A stretch of DNA of 64,000 bases from Allobosea sp. CRIB-10 (lineage in GTDB: Bacteria > Pseudomonadota > Alphaproteobacteria > Rhizobiales > Beijerinckiaceae), in contig NZ_FOKP01000006.1 in assembly GCF_900112185.1 (NCBI RefSeq), forward strand, positions 124,001 to 188,000, read 5' to 3'. Below the pieces are notes generated by a model that worked only from the letters and a program-made list of their open reading frames with translations, did no database searches and was not told the origin of the DNA. Below, in pieces: positions 8,657-17,364 of the stretch. The translations under genes were made by a program, and so were the position numbers. Positions within the stretch are counted from its first letter, which is position 1, and each line of letters starts with the position of its first letter.

Positions 8657-9349
8657 ATGCTCAAGATGTTTTTCACCTTCGTCCGCGGCGGCGCCGCCAT
8701 TGCCGAGGAGCGCTTCGCCGATCGCAACGCGCTCCTTATCCTCGACCAGCAGCTGCGCGATGCCGCCGGTGCCTTCGAACGCGCCAAGAAGGCGCTCGCG
8801 GTGGCGATTGCGCAGGACCGGCAGGAAAGCGAGCGGCTCGCCGCGAGCCATGCCCGCATCGCCGATCTGGAGAACCGTGTCGCCTCCGCGCTCATCGCCG
8901 GCGACGAGAGCCTCGCCCGCGAGGGTGCCGAGGCGATCGCCGCCCTGGAGGCCGATCGCGATGCGGCGTCCGGTGCGCAGGCACTGTTCGCCGCCGAGAT
9001 CGTCCGCCTGCGCCGCCATGTCGGCCAGGCCCAGGCGCGCATTGCCGAGCTCGACCGCGGCCGGCGCCTTGCCCGCGCCTCGGAGGCAGTGCGCCAGATG
9101 CGGCAGGGCCGGATCGAGATCGGTCCCGCCCATGAATCGACGCTGGCCGAAGCCGAGCAGACGCTGAGGCGCCTGCGCGAGCGCCAGATCGAAGCGGAAG
9201 CCGCCGAGACCGCGCTCGACGAGCTCGACGGCGCTGCCGCCGCCTCGGTCACGGAGAAGCTCGCCGCCAAGGGCTTCGGCCCGCGGCTGCGGAGTACGGC
9301 CGACGATGTGCTGGAGCGGCTGCGCAGCCGCCAGCTTCAGGCGAATTGA
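8657..9349 (+). CDS. PspA/IM30-like coiled-coil protein
   Basis: A 230-residue protein that is almost entirely predicted coiled coil, rich in Ala, Glu and Arg, with an N-terminal segment MLKMFFTFVRGGAAIAEERF like the amphipathic start of PspA/IM30 proteins and the family-like pattern LDQQLRDAAGAFERAKKALA. PspA proteins bind and stabilise the cytoplasmic membrane. I chose the ATG at 8657, which follows GCAGGGAACAG; an upstream in-frame ATG at 8591 falls inside the second operator and is unlikely. It is the first gene after the TetR operators. Confidence 0.78.
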   Translation: MLKMFFTFVRGGAAIAEERFADRNALLILDQQLRDAAGAFERAKKALAVAIAQDRQESERLAASHARIADLENRVASALIAGDESLAREGAEAIAALEADRDAASGAQALFAAEIVRLRRHVGQAQARIAELDRGRRLARASEAVRQMRQGRIEIGPAHESTLAEAEQTLRRLRERQIEAEAAETALDELDGAAAASVTEKLAAKGFGPRLRSTADDVLERLRSRQLQAN

Positions 9350-9387
9350 CCTCTTTCCTCTGCAAACGCACCCGACGGGAGACAACC

Positions 9388-9666
9388 ATGAACCAGAATG
9401 CACAGCCCCATAGCGGCGCCTGGGTCAGCTTCACCTACGCCTCCTTCTTCGTCGCCGCCGCGATGGTCGGCGCCGGCGTCCTGTTCCTGCCGCTCGACTG
9501 GTGGGCCAAGGGCTATCTGGCGATGGGCTGCGTCATGCTCGTCCAGTCCTGCATCACCATGACCAAGACGGTGCGCGACATGCACGAGGCGTCCAAGCTG
9601 GTGAACCGGATCGAGGACGCCCGCACCGAGCGCCTGCTGATGGATGCCGGCAAGCCGGCTCTGTGA
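9388..9666 (+). CDS. YiaA/YiaB family inner membrane protein
   Basis: A 92-residue protein with two membrane helices (WVSFTYASFFVAAAMVGAGVLFL and KGYLAMGCVMLVQSCITMTKTV), matching the two-helix YiaA/YiaB domain. The tail KTVRDMHEASKLVNRIEDAR is cytoplasmic. ATG at 9388 follows GGGAGA at good spacing. It lies 38 bases after the PspA-like gene; pairing of a PspA-like protein with YiaA/B is a recurrent association in proteobacteria as far as I recall. Function of the family is unknown; a membrane stress role is inferred. Confidence 0.82.
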   Translation: MNQNAQPHSGAWVSFTYASFFVAAAMVGAGVLFLPLDWWAKGYLAMGCVMLVQSCITMTKTVRDMHEASKLVNRIEDARTERLLMDAGKPAL

Positions 9667-9675
9667 GCTTTGAGG

Positions 9676-9724
9676 CTGCGCCGGCAAGTCCCGCTTAACC
9701 GCAAACCGAGATCGGCCGGCGCAG
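9676..9724 (+). repeat. 10-base inverted repeat between YiaA-like and acyltransferase genes
   Basis: CTGCGCCGGC at 9676-9685 is repeated as GCCGGCGCAG at 9715-9724, a perfect 10-base inverted repeat with a 29-base loop. No run of T follows, so it is not a classical terminator; it may be an attenuator, a processing site, or an operator. It lies 10 bases after the YiaA-like stop codon. Confidence 0.45.
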
Positions 9725-9782
9725 GCAAGAGTTGCTAAAGCCCGGCCGATGCAACCTCACCATCCCTTCCCGTGAGATCGCC

Positions 9783-12700
9783 ATGATCGACACATTGATG
9801 CTGAAGCGGCGCTTCGCCCCGCTGTTCTGGGCGCAGTTCTTCTCCGCCTTCAACGACAACTTTCTCAAGAACGCGCTGGTCTTCATCATTCTCTACAAGC
9901 TCGCCGGCTCGCATGGCGAAGCGCTGGTGACCCTGGCGGGCGGACTCTTCATCGCGCCCTTCTTCCTGCTCTCAGGGTTAGGCGGCCAGATGGCCGACCG
10001 CTTCGACAAGGCGGTGATGGCGCAGCGGCTGAAGCTCGCCGAGATCGGCGCGGCAGCGGTCGCGGTCCTCGGCTTCACCTTGCATTCCGTGCCGGTGCTG
10101 TTCGTCGCGCTTGGCCTGTTCGGGGTGATCGCGGCGCTGTTCGGGCCGATCAAATACGGCATCCTGCCCGACCATCTGAAGCCTGAGGAGTTGCCTGCCG
10201 GCAACGCCCTGATCGAGGGCGCGACCTTCATCGCAATCCTGCTCGGCACGATCGCCGGCGGCCTGACAGCGCGCGAAGGGGGCGATGCCGCGCAACTCAG
10301 CCTGCTGATCCTGGTCTTCGCGCTGGCCTGCTGGGTCGCGACGCTGTTCATCCCGAAGACCGGGCCGGCGGCACCCGATCTCGTTGTCGACCGCAACATC
10401 CTGCGCTCGACCCGCGACCTGCTCAGGGATCTGTGGGGCGATGCTCGGCTCTGGCGCACCGGCGTCATGGTCTCGCTGTTCTGGCTGATCGGCGCGGTGG
10501 TGATGTCGCTCCTGCCCTCACTGGTGAAGAACGGCATGGGCGGCACCGAGATGGTCGTCTCGACCTATCTCGGCATCTTCGCCATCGCGATCGCGGTCGG
10601 CTCCGGCATCGGCTCCTTCCTGTCGAGCGGGCGCATCGTGCTGCTGCCGGTGCCGGTCGCCGGCGTGGTGATGGGCCTGTTCGCGCTCGATCTCGGCTGG
10701 GCGGTCTCGGGCATCGTCGCGCATCAGCCGGCGCAGGATATCGGCGCGTTCTTCGCCGGTTCCTCCGCCTGGCGCGTCGGTATCGATCTCGCCGGCCTCG
10801 CCATCGCCGGAGGCGTCTTCGTCGTGCCGTCCTTCGCCGCGGCGCAAGCCTGGGCCCCGGCCGACAAGCGCGCCCGCATCGTCGCCGCCGTCAACGTGCT
10901 CTCGGCCGCCTTCATGGTTGCCGGGGCCGTGGTGGTCGCGCTGCTGCAGGCGGCGGGGCTGACGCTCAGCCATCTCTTCCTGCTGATCGGCGTGCTGACC
11001 ATCGCGGCGTCCGTTTGGATCCTGCGGACGCTGCCGACCAATCCGCTCAGCGACTTTCTCTCGATCCTGTTCCGCGCCTTCTACCGGGTCGAGGTCAGCG
11101 GCCGCGAGAACATCGCCAAGGCCGGCGACAATGCGATCATCGCGCTGAACCACGTCTCCTTCCTCGATGCGGCGCTGGCGCTCTCGATCCTCGACAAGGA
11201 GCCGGTCTTCGCCATCGACCACGGCATCGCCCAGCGCTGGTGGGTGAAGCCCTTCCTGAAGCTGACCCGCGCCATGCCGCTCGATCCGGCGCGGCCGCTG
11301 GCGACGCGCTCGCTGATCAACGCCGTCAAGAACGGCGAGAGCCTGGTGATCTTCCCGGAAGGGCGCCTCACCGTCACCGGCAGTCTGATGAAGGTCTATG
11401 ACGGCGTCGGCATGATCGCCGAGAAGTCGGGCGCCAAGGTCGTGCCGGTGCGTATCGAGGGGCTGGAGGCGACGATCTTTTCGCGCCTGACCCGCGAGCA
11501 GGTGCGCCGGCGCTGGTTCCCCAAGGTGCACGTCACCGTGCTGGAGCCGGTCTCGCTGACCGTCCCGGAGGAGCTGAAGGGCAAGCCGCGCCGCCAGGCG
11601 GCGGGCGCGGCGCTCTACCAGATCATGTCCGACCTGATCTTCAAGACCACCGATATCGACCGCAGCGTCTTTTTGGCGGTGGCGGAAGCGGCTGTGGTCA
11701 ACGGCAAGGGCCGCGTCGCGGTCGAGGACCCGATCACCGGAAGCCTGACCTACAAGCGCCTGCTGATCGGCGCCGAGGTGCTCGGCCGCAAGCTGATGCC
11801 GCTGGCTGGCAAGGGCGAGGCGATCGGCGTGATGCTGCCCAACGCCAATGGTGCGGCGGTGACGCTGCTCGGCCTGATGTCGGCGGCGCGCGTGCCGGCG
11901 ATGATCAACTTCACCGCCGGCGCCAGCAATATCGCCGCGGCCTGCAAGGCGGCGCAGGTGAAGACCATCGTCACCTCGCGCGCCTTCGTCGAGAAGGGCC
12001 GAATGGGGCCATTGATCGAGGCGCTGCAGGGCGATGTCCGCATCGTCTATCTGGAAGACGTGCGTGCCACCGTCTCGACCGGCGACAAGCTCAAGGCACT
12101 CTGGCGCCACGGCACCCCGATCGAGGAGGCCAAGGGCTCGGATCGCGCCGCGATCCTGTTCACCTCGGGTTCGGAGGGGGCGCCCAAGGGCGTGGTGCTC
12201 TCGCACCGGAACATGCTGGCCAATGCGGCGCAGGCGGCGGCGCGCATCGATTTCGGCCGGCGCGACAAGGTCTTCAACGTGCTGCCGGTGTTCCACTCCT
12301 TCGGCCTGACGGCGGGGCTCGTCCTGCCGCTGGTCTCGGGCGTGCCGGTCTATCTCTACCCGTCGCCGCTGCACTACCGGATGGTGCCAGAGCTGGTCTA
12401 TGGCTGCAACGCCACCATCCTGTTCGGCACCGACACCTTCCTCACCGGCTATGCCCGCGCCGCGCACCCCTACGACCTGCGCTCGCTGCGCTACATCGTG
12501 GCCGGCGCCGAGCCGGTGAAGGATACGACGCGGCGGACCTATGCCGAGAAGTTCGGCCTGCGCATCCTCGAAGGCTATGGCGTGACCGAGACCGCGCCGG
12601 TGCTGGCGCTGAACACGCCGATGTTCAACCGCTTCGGCACGGTCGGCCGGATCATGCCGGGCATGGAAGCCAGGCTCGAGCCGATGCCGGGCGTGGAGGA

Positions 12701-13190
12701 GGGCGGGCGGCTGCATGTCAGCGGGCCGAACATCATGCTGGGCTATCTCAAGTCGGAGAATCCCGGCGTGCTCGAGCCGCCGCCTGAGGGCTGGCACGAC
12801 ACCGGCGACATCGTCGTGATCGACAAGGACGGCTTCGTCACCATCAAGGGCCGCGCCAAGCGCTTTGCCAAGATCGCCGGCGAGATGGTCTCGCTCGCCG
12901 CGGTCGAGGCGCTCGCCGCCGAATGCTGGCCGGGCGTGCTCTCCGGCGTCGCCAGCTTGCCCGATGCCCGCAAGGGCGAGCGGCTGGTGCTGGTGACGCA
13001 GCAGAAGGATGCGACGCGCGCCGCCTTCCAGGCCTTCGCCAAGAGCAAGGGCGCCGCCGATCTGATGATCCCTGCCGAGGTGATGGTGGTGCCGGCCGTG
13101 CCGGTGCTCGGTTCCGGCAAGCTCGACTTCGCCGGCATCTCCCGGCTGGTGAAGGAGCGCACCCAGGCCCCTGCCGCGGTGGTGGCCTGA
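9783..13190 (+). CDS. aas: Fused MFS transporter / PlsC acyltransferase / acyl-ACP synthetase (Aas type)
   Basis: A 1135-residue three-domain protein. Residues 1-410 form an MFS transporter like LplT (FWAQFFSAFNDNFLKNALVF); about 425-620 is a PlsC acyltransferase with NHVSFLD (the NHx4D motif) and FPEGRLT; about 640-1125 is an AMP-forming acyl synthetase with LFTSGSEGAPKGVVLSHRN and GYGVTETAPV. The known single chain with this layout imports lysophospholipid, activates a fatty acid and reacylates the 2-position. ATG at 9783 follows GTGAGA; upstream in-frame codons give an unlikely start. It is followed by a GNAT gene whose ATG overlaps its stop codon, so downstream acyl chemistry may share activated acyl groups. 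Confidence 0.9.
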   Translation: MIDTLMLKRRFAPLFWAQFFSAFNDNFLKNALVFIILYKLAGSHGEALVTLAGGLFIAPFFLLSGLGGQMADRFDKAVMAQRLKLAEIGAAAVAVLGFTLHSVPVLFVALGLFGVIAALFGPIKYGILPDHLKPEELPAGNALIEGATFIAILLGTIAGGLTAREGGDAAQLSLLILVFALACWVATLFIPKTGPAAPDLVVDRNILRSTRDLLRDLWGDARLWRTGVMVSLFWLIGAVVMSLLPSLVKNGMGGTEMVVSTYLGIFAIAIAVGSGIGSFLSSGRIVLLPVPVAGVVMGLFALDLGWAVSGIVAHQPAQDIGAFFAGSSAWRVGIDLAGLAIAGGVFVVPSFAAAQAWAPADKRARIVAAVNVLSAAFMVAGAVVVALLQAAGLTLSHLFLLIGVLTIAASVWILRTLPTNPLSDFLSILFRAFYRVEVSGRENIAKAGDNAIIALNHVSFLDAALALSILDKEPVFAIDHGIAQRWWVKPFLKLTRAMPLDPARPLATRSLINAVKNGESLVIFPEGRLTVTGSLMKVYDGVGMIAEKSGAKVVPVRIEGLEATIFSRLTREQVRRRWFPKVHVTVLEPVSLTVPEELKGKPRRQAAGAALYQIMSDLIFKTTDIDRSVFLAVAEAAVVNGKGRVAVEDPITGSLTYKRLLIGAEVLGRKLMPLAGKGEAIGVMLPNANGAAVTLLGLMSAARVPAMINFTAGASNIAAACKAAQVKTIVTSRAFVEKGRMGPLIEALQGDVRIVYLEDVRATVSTGDKLKALWRHGTPIEEAKGSDRAAILFTSGSEGAPKGVVLSHRNMLANAAQAAARIDFGRRDKVFNVLPVFHSFGLTAGLVLPLVSGVPVYLYPSPLHYRMVPELVYGCNATILFGTDTFLTGYARAAHPYDLRSLRYIVAGAEPVKDTTRRTYAEKFGLRILEGYGVTETAPVLALNTPMFNRFGTVGRIMPGMEARLEPMPGVEEGGRLHVSGPNIMLGYLKSENPGVLEPPPEGWHDTGDIVVIDKDGFVTIKGRAKRFAKIAGEMVSLAAVEALAAECWPGVLSGVASLPDARKGERLVLVTQQKDATRAAFQAFAKSKGAADLMIPAEVMVVPAVPVLGSGKLDFAGISRLVKERTQAPAAVVA

Positions 13191-14152
13191 TGCTCGGCTT
13201 CTGGCTCAAGACGCTGCGGCGGCCGACGCTCGACCTCTCGCTCGCGACCGCGCCCGGTCTGACGACGCGGATCGTCGAGCGGCCCGGCGTGGTGCTGGAC
13301 GATGCCGAGCTTGCGGCGCTGGTCGAGCAGCTCCGCACCGTGGCGGGGCGGACGCTGGCGCAGGGCGCGCTGACCTATGGCGTCTTCTCCGGCGAGCGCG
13401 AGCGCCTGAGCCAGAGCATCGTCACGCTGATCAGCGAGACGGCGACGGGTAAGCCGGTCGCCTTCAACGCCCTGGCGCAGATGCAGCTCTCGCTGAACGG
13501 CGAGCCGGAGCAGGTCACGCATCTCGGCCTCGTCATGGTCGATCCCGATGTGCGCGGGCGCGGTTTGTCCTGGGTGCTCTATGGCCTGACCGTGCTGGTG
13601 CTGTTCGTGCGCGGGGGTTTGCGGCCGCGCTGGATATCGAACGTGACGCAGGTGCCGAGCGTGGTCGGCATGGTCTGCGAGACCTTCTCCGACGTCTACC
13701 CTTCGCCCGATGCCGGCAGCCGCCAGAGCTTCGCGCATCTCACGCTCGCCCGGCAGATCATGCGCGGGCACCGCCATGTCTTCGGCGTGGGGGAGGAGGC
13801 CGGCTACGAAGAGACCCGCTCGGTCATCACCGACGCCTATACCGGTGGCTCGGACGATCTGAAGAAAGGTTTCGCGCAGGCGGCCCAGCATCGTGAGCTC
13901 AGATACAATGATTTTTGCCGGGAGATGCTGAACTACGAGCGCGGTGACGACGTGCTCCAGCTCGGCCGCATGGATCTGGCGGCGGCGCGGCGCTACCTGC
14001 TCGGACAGGTACCGCGTGCCTCGCTCCCTGGGCTGATCGGGGCTTCGGCCTTCCTGTTGCTGCAGAGACTGCTGCTGCCCTTGCTGCACTGGCTCGACGA
14101 CACCAGGCGTTTCGGCACATTGCGTCCACGCGCCGCGAGGACGAAGCCATGA
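13190..14152 (+). CDS. GNAT-like acyltransferase of unknown substrate
   Basis: A 320-residue protein. The central segment HLGLVMVDPDVRGRGLSWVLYGL is the acyl-CoA binding motif A of GNAT N-acyltransferases (R/Q-x-x-G-x-G/A). The N- and C-terminal parts are not recognised; a hydrophobic stretch IGASAFLLLQRLLLPLLHW near the end may associate with the membrane. The ATG overlaps the acyl-ACP synthetase stop by one base (TGATG), and its own end overlaps the next gene by four bases, so translation is coupled. I infer transfer of an acyl or acetyl group onto a product made by this operon. Confidence 0.72.
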   Translation: MLGFWLKTLRRPTLDLSLATAPGLTTRIVERPGVVLDDAELAALVEQLRTVAGRTLAQGALTYGVFSGERERLSQSIVTLISETATGKPVAFNALAQMQLSLNGEPEQVTHLGLVMVDPDVRGRGLSWVLYGLTVLVLFVRGGLRPRWISNVTQVPSVVGMVCETFSDVYPSPDAGSRQSFAHLTLARQIMRGHRHVFGVGEEAGYEETRSVITDAYTGGSDDLKKGFAQAAQHRELRYNDFCREMLNYERGDDVLQLGRMDLAAARRYLLGQVPRASLPGLIGASAFLLLQRLLLPLLHWLDDTRRFGTLRPRAARTKP

Positions 14153-15030
14153 TTGCCGGATTCAGCTACGAGCTCTTCACCACCCGCAATATCGGCTTCG
14201 TCAGCGAGGCTGAGCAGGCGCGGCTGCGGCAGGCGACGATTTTCGTCTGCGGCGTCGGCGGCATGGGTGGGGCAGCCTTCATGGCGTTGGCCCGGGCCGG
14301 GATCGGCCGTTTCGTCATCGCCGATATCGACGTCTTCGAGGTCTCGAACCTGAACCGGCAGGTCTTCGCCAATGCCGGCACGGTCGGGCGGCCCAAGGCC
14401 GAGGCGGCCGCGGAAGCCGCGCGCGCGATCAATCCGCAGATCGAGATCGACGTGCTCGGCGCGAAATGGGCGGAGTGCCTGCCGGAGATCGCGGGGCGCT
14501 GCAAGGTGATCGTCAACGGCATGGACGACATCGCCGCGGGCCTGCATCTCTACCGCACGGCGAAGGCGGCGGGGGCCAGCGTGATCGACGCCTATATGGC
14601 CCCGCTCCCCTCGGTGATCGTGGTCCGGCCGGAGGATCCGCGTCCGGAGGAGCGGCTCGGCTTCCCGACCCTCGGCAAGGACTGGCGCACGCTTAGCGAC
14701 GACGACAAGCGCGCGGCGATGCTGTGCGAGGTGACGCATGTCATGCTGCATTCGCGCTCGCGATATCATGTCGACCTCGCCATCGCCGGCGAGGTCGCCG
14801 CGGGGCGGCGCAGCCGCATGTCCTTCGCGCCGATGGTGATCACCACCGGCATGATGATGGCCTATGAGGCGATCGCGCTTGTGCTGGGCAGGCGCACCGG
14901 CACCGATTGCCGCGGCTGGTTCTTCAACCCTTACCGACCGGCGGTCGAGCGGCCCCTGCCGGGGGCGGTCGCGGCGCTGTTGAAACCGTTCGTGGTGCGG
15001 GCGCTGGCCAAGATGGTGGCCGGGCCATGA
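14149..15030 (+). CDS. E1/ThiF-like adenylyltransferase
   Basis: A 293-residue E1-superfamily enzyme: Rossmann nucleotide-binding loop FVCGVGGMGG, ADIDVFEVSNLNRQVFA (acidic residue and the NRQ ATP-binding arginine), GRPKAEAAAEAARAINP and VNGMDD. There are no CxxC zinc pairs and no obvious conserved cysteine after the adenylation domain, unlike MoeB or ThiF with zinc. E1 enzymes adenylate a C-terminal carboxylate. No ubiquitin-like or MoaD/ThiS protein is encoded nearby, so the substrate could be a small carboxylate or peptide. The gene shares 4-base overlaps with both neighbours. A nitroreductase lies three genes downstream; E1 and nitroreductase domains are fused in mycobacterial MoeY-like (Rv1355c) proteins. 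Confidence 0.85.
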   Translation: MIAGFSYELFTTRNIGFVSEAEQARLRQATIFVCGVGGMGGAAFMALARAGIGRFVIADIDVFEVSNLNRQVFANAGTVGRPKAEAAAEAARAINPQIEIDVLGAKWAECLPEIAGRCKVIVNGMDDIAAGLHLYRTAKAAGASVIDAYMAPLPSVIVVRPEDPRPEERLGFPTLGKDWRTLSDDDKRAAMLCEVTHVMLHSRSRYHVDLAIAGEVAAGRRSRMSFAPMVITTGMMMAYEAIALVLGRRTGTDCRGWFFNPYRPAVERPLPGAVAALLKPFVVRALAKMVAGP

Positions 15031-16247
15031 ACGGCGGCTTCGCCAACCCTGCTTTGGTCGCCGATTCCATCGTCGACATCTGCGGCGCGCTAGGGCTCGG
15101 CGTCGCCATGCTGACCCTGCGCCGGCGCGATCCGCGCGGGGCGCTGACGACCCGTTTCCTCGTGGCGATGGGGCTCGTCGCCGCGCTCTTCCTGCTGCGC
15201 GGCCTGAGCTGGTGGAGCGGCAGCGTCCTGCTGGAGCGGCTGGCGCTGTCCTGCGCCGCACTGTTCCCGCTGGGGGCGCTGATCGTCACCGAGGGCATGC
15301 TGCGCCGGCACGCGCCGCGTGCCGGCAAGATCGCCGTGCTCACCGGCTCGAGCGTGCTCGTGCTCGGCAGCCTTATCGGTTTCGCCGATCATCCCTGGGC
15401 CTACGATCTGGCGCTGGCCGGCTTTCAGGTCCTGACGGTCGCCTTTTGCGGGCTGCTGCTATTCCAGCGCGATCCGGCCTCGCTGACCGAAGCCGAAAAT
15501 ACCGGCGTCTGGCGGCTCGGCCTCTGCGCCTTCCTGATCCTGCCTTTCGCGCTCAGCGATTTCCGCGGGCTGATGCCGGACATGCCGGTCCGGCTCGGTG
15601 GTGTCGGGGCATTGCTGCTGGTCTCGATCGTGCTCGTGACCGGTGGCGCTGCGCCGACGCGGCGGCAAGGCTTCGTCTTGCTGGGCTTACGCGTCCTTGC
15701 CGCGCTCCTGCTCGGCGTGGCTGCCGCCTATGTCACGCCCGGTGCCGATCTCGCCCACGGCGTCAGGCTCTGCGCCGTGATGCTCGCCGGCGTGCTCGCG
15801 ATCGCGCTTTCGGTCGATGCGCTGTCGAGTTCCTTCGATGCGGCGGCGCCCGGCGTCCTCGGCTCGCTCGCCCGGTCGCGCGCCGAGACGCGGGAGGCGC
15901 TGATCGCCCAGCTCGCCGGGCATCCGCTGTTCAGCAACGCCCGCCGGCTCGGTGAGGCGGAGCTCGCCGATTACGACCCGGCCATCCTGAAGCCGGCACT
16001 GCGCGAGATCGGCGTGCTCCACGCCTCCGGCCGGAGCTGGCCCTGGCCGCCGGCCGATCCGGTCGCCGAACGGCTCGCGGCCTTGATGGCGGCCCATTCC
16101 GCCAGCCATCTGCTCGTGCTCGGCGAGGAGCCGCTCGATCTGCTGCTGGTCACCGTTCCGGTGGTCTCGGCCGATCCCGCGACCGAGACGGCGCTGGTGC
16201 TGGTGCGCCGGCTTTTGGCGAGCGCACCGAGCAAGGTCCTGGCATGA
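15027..16247 (+). CDS. Polytopic membrane protein of unknown function
   Basis: A 406-residue protein not recognised by family. About nine hydrophobic helices cover residues 10-285 (for example FLVAMGLVAALFLLRGLSWW, KIAVLTGSSVLVLGSLIGFA, VLAALLLGVAAAYVTPG), followed by a soluble C-terminal region of about 120 residues (ETREALIAQLAGHPLFSNAR). The last part contains LLVLGEEPLDLLLVTVPVVS. ATG at 15027 overlaps the E1-like gene stop by four bases and the end overlaps the next GNAT gene by four bases, showing tight coupling. It may house or export the product of the E1/GNAT/nitroreductase enzymes. Confidence 0.72.
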   Translation: MNGGFANPALVADSIVDICGALGLGVAMLTLRRRDPRGALTTRFLVAMGLVAALFLLRGLSWWSGSVLLERLALSCAALFPLGALIVTEGMLRRHAPRAGKIAVLTGSSVLVLGSLIGFADHPWAYDLALAGFQVLTVAFCGLLLFQRDPASLTEAENTGVWRLGLCAFLILPFALSDFRGLMPDMPVRLGGVGALLLVSIVLVTGGAAPTRRQGFVLLGLRVLAALLLGVAAAYVTPGADLAHGVRLCAVMLAGVLAIALSVDALSSSFDAAAPGVLGSLARSRAETREALIAQLAGHPLFSNARRLGEAELADYDPAILKPALREIGVLHASGRSWPWPPADPVAERLAALMAAHSASHLLVLGEEPLDLLLVTVPVVSADPATETALVLVRRLLASAPSKVLA

Positions 16248-17359
16248 TCGAGATCACCAGCAACGACCGCAAGGCCGCCTTCGCAGTCACCGCGCAGGTT
16301 TATCCGGCCGACAGTCCCTATGTGCCGCCGATGTGGTCCGATTTCGACCGCATGCTCGATCCCGCGCGCAATCCGCTGGTCAGGGACGGGCATGGCCGCT
16401 TCGAGCTGTTCACGGCCCTGAGGGAGGGGCGACCGCTCGGGCGCATCGTCGCTGCGATCCACGACGCTTCGAATGCGCGCCATGGCACGGCCCGGGCCCA
16501 GTTCGGCTATTTCGACTGCGCCGACGATGCCGAGATCGCCTCGGCCCTGCTCGGTGCCGCCGAGATATGGGCGCGCGAGCGCGGCATGGCGGAGCTCGTC
16601 GGCAACTTCAACCTGACCGCGATGCAGCAGGCCGGCGTCGTCACCAGCGGCTTCGACAACGCCCCCTTCACCGACATGCTTTTCAGCCCGCCACACATCG
16701 CGCGGCTGCTCGAGGCGAACGGCTACGCGCCGACCTTCCCGATGACGACCTTCCGGATTGCGCTCGCCGATGTCGATCCCTCCGGACTGCTTGGCGACAA
16801 GCAAAAGGCGATCCTCGCCGATCCCGATTTTCGCTGGATGCCGATCGATCGCCGGCATTTCGGCGAACGGCTGGAAGAATCGCGCCTCATCCTCAATGAC
16901 GGCTTCGAGGCCAACCCGATGTTCGTGCCGCCGACCGCCGAGGAATACCGCTTCCAGGCCGGCGACATGATGTGGGTGATCGACAAGCGCATCTCGACGG
17001 TGGTGCACCATAGGGGCGAGCCGGTCGGGGCGATCATCGCGATTCCCGATCTCAACCCGCTGGTGAAGGCGACCGGCGGGCGGATCGGCGCGAGCTTCCC
17101 TTTTCGGTTCCTCTGGCATCGCTGGACCAACCGGCGCGCCGTCATCGTCTACCAGTCGGTCAGCCGCGCCTTCCATAATCGCGGGCTCAACGGCGCCATG
17201 CTCTACAAGGTGACGGGGGCGCTCAAGGCGGCCGGCTATGACGAGCTCGGCGGCACCTGGATCGCCGACGTCAACGGGCCGAGCCTCAGGCAGGCGGAGA
17301 AAGCGGGCGCCAAGCCGCTGCATCGGCTACACCTCTTCGCCAAGAGCCTGCGGGGCTGA
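16244..17359 (+). CDS. GNAT-superfamily protein (YghO-like)
   Basis: A 371-residue protein. The first third (PADSPYVPPMWSDFDRMLDP, then GRFELFTALREGRPLGRIVAAI) and the last third (RGLNGAMLYKVTGALKAAGYDELGGTWI, NGPSLRQAEKAGAKPLHRLHLFAK) resemble large GNAT proteins of the YghO type. The classical motif A is weak, so it may be a two-lobed GNAT with one degenerate lobe. It overlaps the membrane protein gene by four bases and precedes the nitroreductase by five bases. Substrate unknown; it is the second GNAT of the operon. Confidence 0.72.
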   Translation: MIEITSNDRKAAFAVTAQVYPADSPYVPPMWSDFDRMLDPARNPLVRDGHGRFELFTALREGRPLGRIVAAIHDASNARHGTARAQFGYFDCADDAEIASALLGAAEIWARERGMAELVGNFNLTAMQQAGVVTSGFDNAPFTDMLFSPPHIARLLEANGYAPTFPMTTFRIALADVDPSGLLGDKQKAILADPDFRWMPIDRRHFGERLEESRLILNDGFEANPMFVPPTAEEYRFQAGDMMWVIDKRISTVVHHRGEPVGAIIAIPDLNPLVKATGGRIGASFPFRFLWHRWTNRRAVIVYQSVSRAFHNRGLNGAMLYKVTGALKAAGYDELGGTWIADVNGPSLRQAEKAGAKPLHRLHLFAKSLRG

Positions 17360-17364
17360 CGACC

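Noticed and set aside
10518..12797. Very long minus-strand open frame (759 codons) opposite the acyltransferase/synthetase gene
   Set aside because: It is a GC-rich shadow of the real gene on the other strand: arginine-, glutamine- and histidine-rich, with no family similarity and no ribosome site.
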